Shown piece by piece: positions 16,819 through 25,564 of a stretch of DNA of 64,000 bases (the stretch's first letter is position 1; every line of letters starts with the position of its first letter). The notes under the pieces are model-generated. The model was not told where the DNA came from. It did no database searches and worked only from the letters and a program-made list of their open reading frames with translations. Source of the stretch: JAGQZY01 sp964588335 (GTDB lineage Bacteria; Bdellovibrionota; Bdellovibrionia; Bdellovibrionales; JAGQZY01); the NCBI GenBank assembly GCA_964588335.1, contig CAZPOV010000015.1, positions 16,472-80,471 on the forward strand, given 5' to 3'. Position numbers and translations under genes: made by a program.

Positions 16819-17982
16819 TTAAAAACCGATCTGAGCTTGTAGGCTGCGTGAGTCCAGCTTTTTCAGGCGAGCTTGCGGATAATAGTGCTGCAAAATCGTG
16901 CGATAACCCTTGCCTTTGCGCGCCCAGCGCTGAGCTCCCCATTGACACATGCCTACACCGTGCCCGAAGCCTCGCCCCGAAAAAACCACCTTATCCCAAC
17001 TCTCTTTGACCTCAAACTGGGTGCTTTTTAGACGCCCAAACCCCAAAAGTCGGCGAAAATCATTGGCACGGATTCGTTTTAAAATATTGTTGGAAAATAG
17101 GAAGTCCACAATGTGAGCACGACTCTGCTTATGAATTCGAGGCAAAATCGACACCAACTGCACTCCCGCTGGCAGATAGAAGGCTTTGTGCAGTAAACCC
17201 AACAATTGTTGCTTGTCGATCCCGTAGGACCAATTGTTCTTGCTGGCGGTTTTACAATAAGGGTCTTTCACCGCCTGATTCATTGACGAGGGCTTACGCC
17301 ACACCATTTCCTCTGAAGAGGTATGCCCTCCACAATCACTGTGAAAATAAGCCGGAAAAATTTGTCCTTTGTTCTTTGAAACCAAGACCATACCGTGGGT
17401 TTGATTGACGGCGGTCATAATGCTTTGATGTTTTTTGGCGTCCATTTTAAAAACCTGATCCATGATGTCAGACCGCACATCATAGTGGAGCTTTAAGCGC
17501 TCCATTTTTTTGAAAAGAAAATAGGTTCTTGAGGCCACCGCCTGGGCTTTCAAAGACTCCAGTGGCCAACTTGATGGAACTTCGGCCGTCATCACTCCAT
17601 ATAAATACTGATCGACCGGAAAGTGCGCCACCCAATCGGTTTTCTTGCCCTGAAAAATCAACTCCAAATGTTGTATGGGTTTGCTATCCACCGAGAAGTT
17701 TCCAGTGAATCGAAAATGCTGGCCTCGCATGCGATATTTTTTCTGGGTCTTTAGGTTCAGGACAACCAACGCCGTCCCCTCCCGCTGCAGCTGCCACTGA
17801 CCATGGGGAAGCTTAAAGGTTCGGCCTCGGCATCCTTGTTTTGGGGCCTTCAAACAATGCAAGTGGAAGTCTCCGGTCACTGCTTTTTTTAAAGTGTCTT
17901 CATCAATAAGAACACGAGCTTCTAAAGCCGCAGCCGATCCACAATACAAAACAATGATGAAGCCTAACCAGGTTCTCACCAA
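16819..17982 (-). CDS. SpoIID/LytB-type lytic transglycosylase, exported
   Basis: The TTG at 17982 is chosen as start: AAGGAGG lies 7 nt upstream and the product begins with a clean signal peptide ending GSAAALEA, giving 387 residues. GTG 17979 is an alternative. The SpoIID domain is clear: DQYLYGVMTAEVPSSWPLE with the catalytic-type Glu, LKAQAVASRTY, a HSDCGG motif, and at the C-terminus GRGFGHGVGMCQWGAQ. SpoIID-family enzymes cleave peptidoglycan glycan strands lacking stem peptides. In non-sporulating bacteria they act in wall remodelling or septum processing. Found here with MltF (61731), it adds to the wall-hydrolase set. Confidence 0.85.
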   Translation of the reverse strand: MVRTWLGFIIVLYCGSAAALEARVLIDEDTLKKAVTGDFHLHCLKAPKQGCRGRTFKLPHGQWQLQREGTALVVLNLKTQKKYRMRGQHFRFTGNFSVDSKPIQHLELIFQGKKTDWVAHFPVDQYLYGVMTAEVPSSWPLESLKAQAVASRTYFLFKKMERLKLHYDVRSDIMDQVFKMDAKKHQSIMTAVNQTHGMVLVSKNKGQIFPAYFHSDCGGHTSSEEMVWRKPSSMNQAVKDPYCKTASKNNWSYGIDKQQLLGLLHKAFYLPAGVQLVSILPRIHKQSRAHIVDFLFSNNILKRIRANDFRRLLGFGRLKSTQFEVKESWDKVVFSGRGFGHGVGMCQWGAQRWARKGKGYRTILQHYYPQARLKKLDSRSLQAQIGF

Positions 17983-18115
17983 AGACGCCCCTCCTTGGGT
18001 TAACCTTTTAAGGATACCAAAAAGGCAGCCATTTTCCACAACCGAACCCAGATTTTTAACGGAACCCAACTGTTTACGGCCACCCAGACCTGAGTCCAGG
18101 TTTTTTTAACCAATA

Positions 18116-18352
18116 TCATCTGAACAGCTTGAGCTTACAGTCTTTTAAAAGGATTGAGACAAGTCGGCGAAGTTTTTCGCAGAACTTGCAAATGATTGAT
18201 TCCAGTGAACGCTCCGTCAAATCCGCATTGGATTCTTTTGACGTTTGTGTCACCGCATCTTTTATAAAGAAGCCCTCAACAGCTTTGGCAATTTCGTGAG
18301 GGCTGTGGGTTTTTCTATTCTTTTTAAATTTTTGTGTCGAAGATTCGACCAA
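18116..18352 (-). CDS. Doubtful small hypothetical gene
   Basis: A 78-codon frame starting at TTG 18352 inside the 3' end of the SPFH gene, without a visible SD. The translation is basic and Ser/Lys-rich with two Cys (ICKFCEKL). No family is recognised. It may be chance open frame in the 340-bp stretch between the SpoIID and SPFH genes, which otherwise shows only a short ACCTG/CAGGT stem with a T-run at 18088-18107 on the + strand. Confidence 0.22.
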   Translation of the reverse strand: MVESSTQKFKKNRKTHSPHEIAKAVEGFFIKDAVTQTSKESNADLTERSLESIICKFCEKLRRLVSILLKDCKLKLFR

Positions 18353-19079
18353 TCGTTTCTAACGGCAAAGGGAAAACAATGGTGTTGGTTCCCTCGTCTG
18401 CAATTTCAGTGAGCGTTTGCAGATAAGCCAATTGCACCGAGGTCGGCGATTGCGACAGCATTTCGGCCGCCTGTTTTAACTTTTCTGAACGTTGCAACTC
18501 CCCTTCGGCGCTGATCACTTTCGCTCGTCGCTCCCTTTCAGCCTCCGCCTGGCGCGCCATGGCTCTTTGCATTTCTTTGGGAAGGTCGATGTGTTTCACT
18601 TCCACGGTTGTCACCTTAATTCCCCAAGGCTCAGTGGCTTCGTCCAAAATGATTTGCAATCTTTGGTTGATTTTGTCTCGCTGAGATAAAATATCATCCA
18701 TTTGAAACTGCCCCATGATCGAACGTAAGGTGGTTTGGGTCAGCTGGCTGGCGGCAAAGTAGTAGTCTTCAATTTTTGTAATCGCTGCTTCCGGATCGGT
18801 CACCCGAAAGTAAACCACAGCATTCACTTTCATACTGACGTTGTCCAAAGTGATAACATCCTGTGGCTGGATATCCATGGTCACTGTTCTGGTATCAACT
18901 CGAATAATTTTCTCAACAAACGGAACCAATAGGATCAATCCAGGGCCCCGCACGCCCACACAATTACCCAGGCGAAGAACCACACCGCGCTCCCATTCCG
19001 ACAAAATCTTTACCGATGAGGCTAAAATCACCAAGGCGAAAAAACCTAAAAATATTAAACCTGATACACCCATAATCAA
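18324..19079 (-). CDS. SPFH/band 7 (stomatin/slipin) membrane protein
   Basis: 251 residues. N-terminal membrane segment (VSGLIFLGFFALVILASSV), then a band-7 domain with GPGLILLVPFVEKIIRVDTRT, QDVITLDNVSMKVNAVVYFRV, and the typical WGIKVTTVEVKHIDLPKEMQRAMARQAEAERERRAKVI. The C-terminal helix is predicted to oligomerise. Slipins form membrane microdomain scaffolds and are regularly encoded next to NfeD, as here: the start overlaps the NfeD stop region (19076-19079). NfeD-type proteases are known to cleave stomatin C-termini in archaea. Confidence 0.92.
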   Translation of the reverse strand: MIMGVSGLIFLGFFALVILASSVKILSEWERGVVLRLGNCVGVRGPGLILLVPFVEKIIRVDTRTVTMDIQPQDVITLDNVSMKVNAVVYFRVTDPEAAITKIEDYYFAASQLTQTTLRSIMGQFQMDDILSQRDKINQRLQIILDEATEPWGIKVTTVEVKHIDLPKEMQRAMARQAEAERERRAKVISAEGELQRSEKLKQAAEMLSQSPTSVQLAYLQTLTEIADEGTNTIVFPLPLETIGRIFDTKI

Positions 19080-20353
19080 TTGCTCCTTTTTCTTTCAACA
19101 AATAATGTCAGACCCTTCACCTCAGTGATGACAGCCGGATCATCAGGTTCTAAAACCTGGTTGGACTTTATTTTCCACAGCTCCCCTTGGAACTGGGCCA
19201 AACCTCTTTTTTTAATAGGATCAAACTTTTTTATCTTAATGGTTTGCCCTTCCATCTTCTCTCTTTCTCGATTGAGAACGCCTCGCTTTTCGGCGGTGAC
19301 AGCCAAGTAAGCCAGCATCGCCATTAATGAAAACAGTGCCAGTGACGTCGTCACCAAAAGATCGGTCGGCAATTGATATCCTGACTTTTCATCAAAGAGA
19401 AGAAGGGAGCCAACAACGAAAGACACCAGTCCTCCTAAGCCCAAGGCTCCAAAGCTTGGAACAAAGACCTCGGCAAACATAAAAGCCACTCCTAAGAACA
19501 AAAGCAGCACGCCACCCCAGGAGACATCAAGCAAATGAAAGTTCATTAGAGAGATAATCAGCCCCATGGCACCCACCACACCGGGAGCAAAAGTGCCCGG
19601 ATGAGTCATCTCAAAATAAAGAAGACCGAGGCTGGCCATGAACAAGAGATAAGCCCATTGTGGGTTGGAAAAAATCTGTAGCAACGTATGACGTAACCCC
19701 GGTGCAAACACCTCCACAGGCCCGGTCACCACCGCCACTGTCTGATCCGATTCCATGCGAACTTTCTTGCCCTCAGCAAACTTTAAAAACGCATCCAAGT
19801 CGGAGGCGACCACGTCGATAGCTCCCTCGCTTAATGCATCTTGGGCCGATAAAGCCCGAGCATCGTCAACAATTTCTTTGGCGAACTTTTCGCTGCGGCC
19901 GCGGTAATGGGCGATACCTTCCACCCAACTGCGGGTGTCCTCGAAAATTTTTTTGCGCAGGTCTTCCGGCATCTCTTGGCCGGTGCCAGTAACCGGAGAT
20001 GCCGCTCCAATATTGGTGGCCGCCATGGCCCCGTTGACATGGCAAGCTTGCATAATGATGGCGCCAGCACTTCCGGCGTGGCCTCCGGTGGGATAAATCA
20101 CACACAAATAAGGAATCGGTGAATTCATAATCAGTTCAACTATCTTACGAGTCGACTGCAAGCTGCCACCTGGGGTGTTGATTCTTGCCATGATCGAATG
20201 ACAACCACGCTCTTGCGCTGCTTCAGCCGCCCGCTCCATGTAATCGAAGGTGGCGGGGCCTATGGTATCGCGCAATTCAATAGAGAGGGTGCAATCGGCC
20301 CGCCCTGTAATTGCAAAAAGCGACACAAAAAGTAGGATCAACGAAAACTTCAT
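19076..20353 (-). CDS. nfeD: NfeD-family membrane serine protease (ClpP-class)
   Basis: The ATG at 20353 is coupled to the upstream stop (TGATG) and gives 425 residues with a signal peptide MKFSLILLFVSLFAITGRA. The first 220 residues are the ClpP-like protease domain: ARINTPGGSL, then TGGHAGSAGAIIMQA with the nucleophilic Ser, and a Lys/Asp region in KEIVDDARALSAQDAL. Four or so membrane helices follow (about 250-360), then a C-terminal OB-like NfeD domain (RGLAQFQGELWKIKS). Long-form NfeD; partner of the slipin gene it overlaps. Confidence 0.9.
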   Translation of the reverse strand: MKFSLILLFVSLFAITGRADCTLSIELRDTIGPATFDYMERAAEAAQERGCHSIMARINTPGGSLQSTRKIVELIMNSPIPYLCVIYPTGGHAGSAGAIIMQACHVNGAMAATNIGAASPVTGTGQEMPEDLRKKIFEDTRSWVEGIAHYRGRSEKFAKEIVDDARALSAQDALSEGAIDVVASDLDAFLKFAEGKKVRMESDQTVAVVTGPVEVFAPGLRHTLLQIFSNPQWAYLLFMASLGLLYFEMTHPGTFAPGVVGAMGLIISLMNFHLLDVSWGGVLLLFLGVAFMFAEVFVPSFGALGLGGLVSFVVGSLLLFDEKSGYQLPTDLLVTTSLALFSLMAMLAYLAVTAEKRGVLNREREKMEGQTIKIKKFDPIKKRGLAQFQGELWKIKSNQVLEPDDPAVITEVKGLTLFVERKRSN

Positions 20354-20763
20354 CACAATCCCGCAAAAAGTTTGAGGTGCGACCATGTTTCTTTCTTCAA
20401 AGACGGATTAGCAATCAAGTCTTCAAGGCTGTGGGTTTTAACCACTTGGTGCCCTGCCCAATGCATGGCTTCTCCAAAACGACCGGGACAACGGTTGCCA
20501 AAGAAAACAATTTTATGACGGGCTTGAGCGTCTTCAAAATAATCTAAGGTTCGGGCTTCAGCACTCAATAGAGTCACACTGTCTGGCTGGTAATTGAGGG
20601 CCGCAACCATTTTTCCCAGCATGGTGGCAGCCTCATCGGACAGCTCGCTTTGGTAAACAAAGACCTTGGTTGTTGGAATAGAAAGACTGTTCACATGCCC
20701 CTGGGGCTGAACCATCCAAGGCGACTGCAAACATTGTTCTGTGAATTCGCTCCAAAAGTCCAT
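20353..20763 (-). CDS. Hypothetical protein, possibly uracil-DNA-glycosylase-like or HolD-like
   Basis: 136 residues from the ATG at 20763; a TTG at 20790 is also possible and neither has a strong SD. The C-terminus (THSLEDLIANPSLKKETWSHLK) resembles the end of UDG-fold proteins (HPS-x-LL-x-x-P-x-x-K-x-x-x-W) and of the DNA polymerase III psi subunit. VFVYQSEL and HKIVFFGNR look like strands of an alpha/beta fold. No catalytic motif of active UDGs is visible. It is coupled to nfeD by a 1-nt overlap, which may be only local packing. Confidence 0.6.
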   Translation of the reverse strand: MDFWSEFTEQCLQSPWMVQPQGHVNSLSIPTTKVFVYQSELSDEAATMLGKMVAALNYQPDSVTLLSAEARTLDYFEDAQARHKIVFFGNRCPGRFGEAMHWAGHQVVKTHSLEDLIANPSLKKETWSHLKLFAGL

Positions 20764-20964
20764 ACCATGTTCTAGTCGATCGCTAGGCAAAAGGCTAGGT
20801 CAGACGCAAATTGCCGCAATTGGTTGGCCCCATGAGCAAAACTTTCCCCGTCAATCAGGCCATATCTCAAAGAACTCACCTCAAAACCCTTAAGATCGTC
20901 TCCGAGCCTCCGATGAAAACTGTGTAACAAAAAGAGACCATTGTTTCTCAGGAGTTTATTCAAA

Positions 20965-21165
20965 ATGGAAACTGAAAAGAAAAGCACAACTCGATTGACT
21001 CCCCACCAAGAAGACTACATTGAGGTTGAAAACCATTGCTGCCTCTGCGGGACCCCTCTCGAGTTTGAACACAACTACGATGAAACCGCCATCAAACTAA
21101 AAGAAAAAGCTCACTGTCCTTGTTGTAAAATTCAACTTAAGGAAAAAGAATTTCTGATTCACTAA
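20965..21165 (+). CDS. Small zinc-ribbon protein
   Basis: 66 residues from the ATG at 20965, with CAGGAG about 10 nt upstream. Two CxxC pairs, CCLCGTPL and CPCCKIQL, about 30 residues apart form a zinc-ribbon. The rest is hydrophilic. Function unknown; such proteins often bind nucleic acid or act as small adaptors. Confidence 0.75.
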   Translation: METEKKSTTRLTPHQEDYIEVENHCCLCGTPLEFEHNYDETAIKLKEKAHCPCCKIQLKEKEFLIH

Positions 21166-21178
21166 CTTCTCTTAACTT

Positions 21179-22435
21179 TTAGAAGTCAGCAATCACTCGA
21201 GCGTCAATAGTCAACAAAGCCAAAGACAGATCCACCTCGTACTCGCGAGTTGGACTGGTGTTCCCGTACTTCACACTCATTGAATAATATTGCATCTGCC
21301 CGAACACTCCAAAAGCTAAGCCTTGGGTGATCTTTTTCTTCACTCCCCCACCAAATTCAAACATCAATGGGAAACTGGTGTTCATGTCAAAAGCATCCCC
21401 GGTTGAGATCGGATAAAGATAACGGGCGTACATTTCGTAACCCATCGCCTCTGGACGATCGGCTTTTTTGTCATAAAAAACACCGATATGAAGATTGTAA
21501 ACACTGTTGTCAAAATAAGAGTAATTGGCAAAATCAGGACGCTCCCTAAAGAATGGCACCTGTTGTAACTGAAAACCCAAATCCAGCCCCAGTCGCCCCT
21601 TTTTGATTTTTAACTGGTCCATAAACCAAACTCCAGCAGCCTGAACACCCAACCAGCTAAAGTCTTTACCAGTCACGTCGGCACTACCACCGGTGATGTC
21701 ATCGGTTGAACCCGAGGTGCTGCGAATCGCTGCTTTTAAAAGAATCTTATCGGAGTACTCCCAGTCAGCCCCGATTCGAAACGTCGGCAGCACCAAGGTA
21801 CCGTCGGAGGCGCTGACGTTAACAATACCTGTTGAATCAATAGAGGTTCGAAAATAGCTAAACCCAAGGCCCGCCCAAGCTTCAAGCTTTGAGTTATCAT
21901 ACCCCTCTTTACCGCCGCGATCTTGTATGATCATGCCTTTGTCATTTTTCCGTGAATAATAATTGTCGTCCTGATCCAAACGACTTATTTTTTCGTCGGT
22001 GGCCCGAAAGCTGGCCTCTGTCGCCCTGAAGTCATCAGCAAAACCACCACCTGGCACCCGATAATTAATATTGGTCAAAAGCCATTTGCTGTTGGCTTTG
22101 ACCTGCACCGGAATTTCGATAGCCGTGGTGGGCAGATAAAGCTGAAAACTGAATTCGCCTTTGCCATCGGCGGTCATAGGAAATTGGACGCGGTCCTTCT
22201 GAGGTATTTCCACCCAACGACTTTGCCCCGAATCAAGATACAATTTGATTTTATTGCTGCGTATGCGAACCACGGCATTGGGTTTGGTTTTTCCCGCAAA
22301 TCGAACAATCTTCCGATGCGCTTTTCTGAGCCTGACTTTTAAAACTTGTGGCTCTTTCCAGCGGACCTGTGCCATCACAGGAGCCGAAAACATGAGGATG
22401 ATAAGGAAGTAAACAAATCGTGTTGCGAATTTCAT
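21179..22435 (-). CDS. Putative outer-membrane beta-barrel protein
   Basis: The ATG at 22435 has AAGGGG upstream and gives 418 residues with signal peptide MKFATRFVYFLIILMFSAPVMA. Residues 20-140 form a soluble beta-rich region with basic patches (KVRLRKAHRKIVRF). Residues 200-418 are built of alternating strands with aromatic belts (GLGFSYFRTS, AAGVWFMDQL, MYARYLYPIS, GVFGQMQYYSMSVKY) and the chain ends in Phe, which fits the C-terminal signal of Gram-negative barrel proteins. No named family is recognised. Confidence 0.65.
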   Translation of the reverse strand: MKFATRFVYFLIILMFSAPVMAQVRWKEPQVLKVRLRKAHRKIVRFAGKTKPNAVVRIRSNKIKLYLDSGQSRWVEIPQKDRVQFPMTADGKGEFSFQLYLPTTAIEIPVQVKANSKWLLTNINYRVPGGGFADDFRATEASFRATDEKISRLDQDDNYYSRKNDKGMIIQDRGGKEGYDNSKLEAWAGLGFSYFRTSIDSTGIVNVSASDGTLVLPTFRIGADWEYSDKILLKAAIRSTSGSTDDITGGSADVTGKDFSWLGVQAAGVWFMDQLKIKKGRLGLDLGFQLQQVPFFRERPDFANYSYFDNSVYNLHIGVFYDKKADRPEAMGYEMYARYLYPISTGDAFDMNTSFPLMFEFGGGVKKKITQGLAFGVFGQMQYYSMSVKYGNTSPTREYEVDLSLALLTIDARVIADF

Positions 22436-22522
22436 GCTGAAGCCCCTTACTGACAGTTCTAGTTGTTTTATTTTGTCTAAAACCCGGACAGGGTTCAAGA
22501 ACGGGGGGCTTGTTGCTCTGCG

Positions 22523-23242
22523 CTATTCGCGAAACAGGGTGGCTTCCAGATGATTTTCTAAGGAATCGGCAAGGTCGGAAAAGAAATCATAGCCCGTCAG
22601 ATCCTCAACATCGTCAACCGGCACCAAAAAATCACTGTAATAGGTGCCTTTTTCATAGCTGCGATTTTCGATTAAAAAAGCCTTCATTATCCGAGCCGCT
22701 GGAAAGTACATGACCTTGAAGTAAACCTCCGGGATACTGACTCCCGACGGCAACATCGGCAGACCGGGATTAAGAAGCCCGCCTGTGACCACATAGGCCT
22801 CACCGTGCTGTCGTACCAGTGAGCGCACCCGTCTTTCGATCGACGCCCATATATAACGATTAAAGCCCGGTCGTTGTGGCGACATGTTGGTCATAAAAAA
22901 AGTTTCACTCATGGCCCGGTAATTCAATTTCATATCCGCGGCTGGCAACAAGTGCCCCCGGTCGAAGCCCGAACCTCGATAGTCGGTTGCAAAAACCGGG
23001 TCTTCAATATTGGGGTCCATTCGATAGTCGTTGGTGCGCTTTTGTTTGCCATTGATGGATTGTTGAGTCAGGTGATATTGCACCCAGCGGGCTTGGCGAT
23101 GGTGACTGTCGTAGCAAATTTTATAATAAGTGTATTCGACAACCTGAGGACAATAACCCTGGGGAAGGTGCGATCCGCTCTGAGCCGAGGCCATGACGGC
23201 AACCCAGAAACACATGAAACCAAATAAGAGCGGCTTCTGCAT
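22523..23242 (-). CDS. Exported DNA/RNA non-specific endonuclease (NUC1 family)
   Basis: The ATG at 23242 follows AAGGAGG by 5 nt and gives 239 residues. Signal peptide to ASAQ. The beta-beta-alpha-metal nuclease signature DRGHLLPAADM (with the catalytic His after Arg-Gly) is clear, followed by NMSPQRPGFNRYIWASIE, which holds the metal-binding Asn. Family members are secreted Mg-dependent nucleases degrading DNA and RNA. Cys residues in YCPQVV and KICYDS may form a disulfide. A secreted nuclease suits a scavenging or predatory habit, but that is inference. Confidence 0.92.
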   Translation of the reverse strand: MQKPLLFGFMCFWVAVMASAQSGSHLPQGYCPQVVEYTYYKICYDSHHRQARWVQYHLTQQSINGKQKRTNDYRMDPNIEDPVFATDYRGSGFDRGHLLPAADMKLNYRAMSETFFMTNMSPQRPGFNRYIWASIERRVRSLVRQHGEAYVVTGGLLNPGLPMLPSGVSIPEVYFKVMYFPAARIMKAFLIENRSYEKGTYYSDFLVPVDDVEDLTGYDFFSDLADSLENHLEATLFRE

Positions 23243-23379
23243 AAATCCCTCCTTGGACCTATAGTCTGGTTTTATCACGACTTGAGTCCCTGGCCCTAGA
23301 TTTGAATGATATTCAGACATAGGTCTGTACCAACTCTGAAGTTGTTGAGTTCGCCAATAGAAATTCCGATACCAAGTCT

Positions 23380-24333
23380 ATGAATTGGAGCCGTGTTTTA
23401 ATCTTTTGTTTTGTGTTTTCAACATCGTCGGCTCAAGCCAATGGACCTCACGATTTTGATTTTCAAAGTTTGAAAAACTGTTTTTTGCAGACCAATAGCA
23501 ATCACCCGGAACGCAATCATCCGGATGTACAATCACACTCTCGTTTTGTTTCGACATTAATCGATGAAAGCTCACTGGACATTGGCACGCAGTACAATCA
23601 TCAACTGAATGCCCTCATGTTTAGTGAAACCCAGGCCTCACAAACTCTAGTGCATGTGATTCAAGATGTGGGCGGCCCCGGTGACAATGGCGGCGCTCTT
23701 TTTCAAAGTTTAAGCAATCGCTTGAATCGCCGCACTCCCAATATTAGAGAAACTTTTGTTTTTAACAATTCGCAACTCGCCTCTCGTTGTGACTCTCGCC
23801 AACCCCAAAATGTCATTCAGGTGGGAGGCACCTGCACTTACACCACAGCTGAATCCGAGGGAAGTCAAGCCTGCCCGACTACGGCTGGTATTGGTTTTAC
23901 CGTCAGTGCCAATGGACCGCAAAGTCTTTGCGGCGTCACTCACTCCTTCGGAGAACGTCGAGGTTTCAGTCAAAGACGGGATTTGCCTCTCAGTCAAACC
24001 CGAGACGTGGTTGAAAGAGCCCTGGTCGATCGATTGAACTATCTGCAAACCATGGTGGCACAGCCGGGCACCCAATTGGACCAACAGAATATTATCAATG
24101 CTCTGTCGCCGGATGGCAGCTGTCACAATGTGATATCTCCCACTCCCCCCGCTGTTAGTGCTTTGAGCTCAAGAATTCTTTGTCTTTTGCAGCCGCAAAA
24201 TCGGCAAATATGCATTCAAGGCGATCCGGGACCGAGTCTGGATGGACCACAGAATGTCCACAGCCTAGGCAACGACTCGCAAGTCGCCCCTCCCGCTTTA
24301 TTAGTTCCAACACGTTTTGAAATCGAACGCTGA
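23380..24333 (+). CDS. Secreted hypothetical protein
   Basis: 317 residues with signal peptide MNWSRVLIFCFVFSTSSAQA. The mature part is Asn, Gln and Ser rich with about ten Cys residues in the mature part, several around residues 140-185 (SRCDSR, GTCTYT, QACPTT, SLCGVT) and later ones, suggesting a disulfide-stabilised extracytoplasmic protein. No family or catalytic motif is recognised. The gene is divergent from the nuclease at 22523 across a 137-bp gap that must hold both promoters. Confidence 0.65.
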   Translation: MNWSRVLIFCFVFSTSSAQANGPHDFDFQSLKNCFLQTNSNHPERNHPDVQSHSRFVSTLIDESSLDIGTQYNHQLNALMFSETQASQTLVHVIQDVGGPGDNGGALFQSLSNRLNRRTPNIRETFVFNNSQLASRCDSRQPQNVIQVGGTCTYTTAESEGSQACPTTAGIGFTVSANGPQSLCGVTHSFGERRGFSQRRDLPLSQTRDVVERALVDRLNYLQTMVAQPGTQLDQQNIINALSPDGSCHNVISPTPPAVSALSSRILCLLQPQNRQICIQGDPGPSLDGPQNVHSLGNDSQVAPPALLVPTRFEIER

Positions 24334-24454
24334 GACTTCCTGACTCCATTGGGGTTTCATTCAAATGTTTAGAGAATTAAAAAATTTAACAAATCTATGT
24401 TGATTTTTTTTGCATTGATTCTAGCTAGCTTCTTAAAGACACGTAAACCAGTGA

Positions 24455-24527
24455 CCCCTGCAGTTTTGTCCCTGTAGGGGCGCCCTTTCTGTTCGGCCCT
24501 CGACAGCCCGATGTCGAGGGCCTTTTT
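24455..24527 (+). terminator. Tandem hairpins ending in a strong terminator
   Basis: First stem CCCCTGCAG (24455-24463)/CTGTAGGGG (24472-24480), 8-nt loop. Second stem GGCCCTCGACA (24495-24505)/TGTCGAGGGCC (24512-24522), perfect 11 bp, followed by TTTTT (24523-24527). It lies in the 214-bp gap before the gene at 24548, ending only about 10 bp before its SD. It may end the transcript of 23380-24333, be the 3' end of a small RNA, or attenuate the downstream gene. AGGGGC of the first stem could also pair with GCCCT of the second. Confidence 0.75.
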
Positions 24528-24547
24528 ATCAGATGAAGGAGATTTTT

Positions 24548-25168
24548 TTGAAACAATTCATGATCTTTTTATTTTTTGTCAGTGGTTTTACTGCATCGGC
24601 CCAACTCAACAAAAAGGAAGATGGTGAGTGGGTCACTCTGGTCGGCGAAGTCTTATCCACATCCCCACAGAGCTTTAAGATGAGCGACGGCGAAAACCGT
24701 TTGACTATTGAAGTGGACGATAAAAGTTTTGATCGCGATGCTCGTCGGCTGCGCATCGGTGACGACGTTATTGTTAAAGGCCGGGTCGACAAAAACAAAT
24801 GGACCAAAAACACTGTTGAAGCCGCTGCTGTTTATGTTAACGAATTGAAGACCATCATTTATGCCAATCCCGCGGACGAAGAGGCGAATTACGCCATTGC
24901 CCCAATGCGCTTGTATGGTGACAGCACCCCTAAAAGCTCACGGGTGACTGTGACCGGCCGAGTGACTTACTTGGCTAAACCTTGGCTGACTGTCGACACC
25001 GGAAATAGGAAACTCAAAGTTCTTGCCAAGAAATTAGAAGGAAATGTTTTTGAAAATTCGGAGGGCACTCAACTTCAACTGGGTGATCGGGTTTTGGTTC
25101 AGGGCCAGGCCAGCGATTCATTTTATAAAAACCGTCATGTCGTCGCTGACTATATAGAAAAACAGTGA
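24548..25168 (+). CDS. Exported protein with two OB-fold-like repeats
   Basis: The TTG at 24548 has AAGGAG 7 nt upstream, better placed than the ATG at 24533 (which overlaps that SD) or 24560; 206 residues. Signal peptide ending FTASAQ. Two similar segments follow: WVTLVGEVLSTSPQSFKM...IGDDVIVKGRVD (about 28-90) and RVTVTGRVTYLAKPWLTVD...LGDRVLVQGQAS (about 135-195). Each has the strand pattern V-x-G-x-V ... L-x-x-G-D-x-V-x-V-x-G of bacterial OB-fold (BOF-type) proteins. Ligand and role are unknown. Confidence 0.75.
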   Translation: MKQFMIFLFFVSGFTASAQLNKKEDGEWVTLVGEVLSTSPQSFKMSDGENRLTIEVDDKSFDRDARRLRIGDDVIVKGRVDKNKWTKNTVEAAAVYVNELKTIIYANPADEEANYAIAPMRLYGDSTPKSSRVTVTGRVTYLAKPWLTVDTGNRKLKVLAKKLEGNVFENSEGTQLQLGDRVLVQGQASDSFYKNRHVVADYIEKQ

Positions 25169-25184
25169 AACCAAATCCTCTCTA

Positions 25185-25430
25185 TCAGTTCTCTGAATCA
25201 CTTTCGGTTTTGTCTTCTTTGTCCTCATCGTCTTCCCATCGTGGTTCGTAATCAACGTCATCACGATGGATTCCGTTCATTTCCATATCTCCACGAAAAT
25301 AAGACGTCGATGGGCCGTCCTCGACTTCGGTTTCAGTTAAAAAACCAAAAGTCAGACTCCCTACGATAATGGCGCCAACCACGGCGGCAAAAAACCAAGG
25401 TTTAAAGAAAAAACGCTTTTCGGGCTTCAT
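25185..25430 (-). CDS. Small single-span membrane protein with acidic tail
   Basis: The ATG at 25430 has CAGGAGG upstream and gives 81 residues. A basic N-terminus (MKPEKRFFFKP) leads into one membrane helix (FFAAVVGAIIVGSLTFGFL), and the last 45 residues are very acidic (Asp/Glu). No family is recognised. Confidence 0.65.
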   Translation of the reverse strand: MKPEKRFFFKPWFFAAVVGAIIVGSLTFGFLTETEVEDGPSTSYFRGDMEMNGIHRDDVDYEPRWEDDEDKEDKTESDSEN

Positions 25431-25564
25431 ACATCCTCCTGTTAGGATTTCTCTATGGAAACACGAATGACTGAGGCTTACATAAGGGAATCGTCCAGAG
25501 TTTATTAAATTTCCTACAAATTTATCTTTCAAATTGAACTTGCAAGTTCTTCAAAAACTAAAAC

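Noticed and set aside
18088..18107. + strand terminator ACCTG/CAGGT with T-run
   Set aside because: Stem is only 5 bp and no + strand gene lies upstream; likely chance.
20772..20987. 71-residue - strand frame
   Set aside because: It overlaps the zinc-ribbon gene start and has no SD; the translation has no family resemblance.
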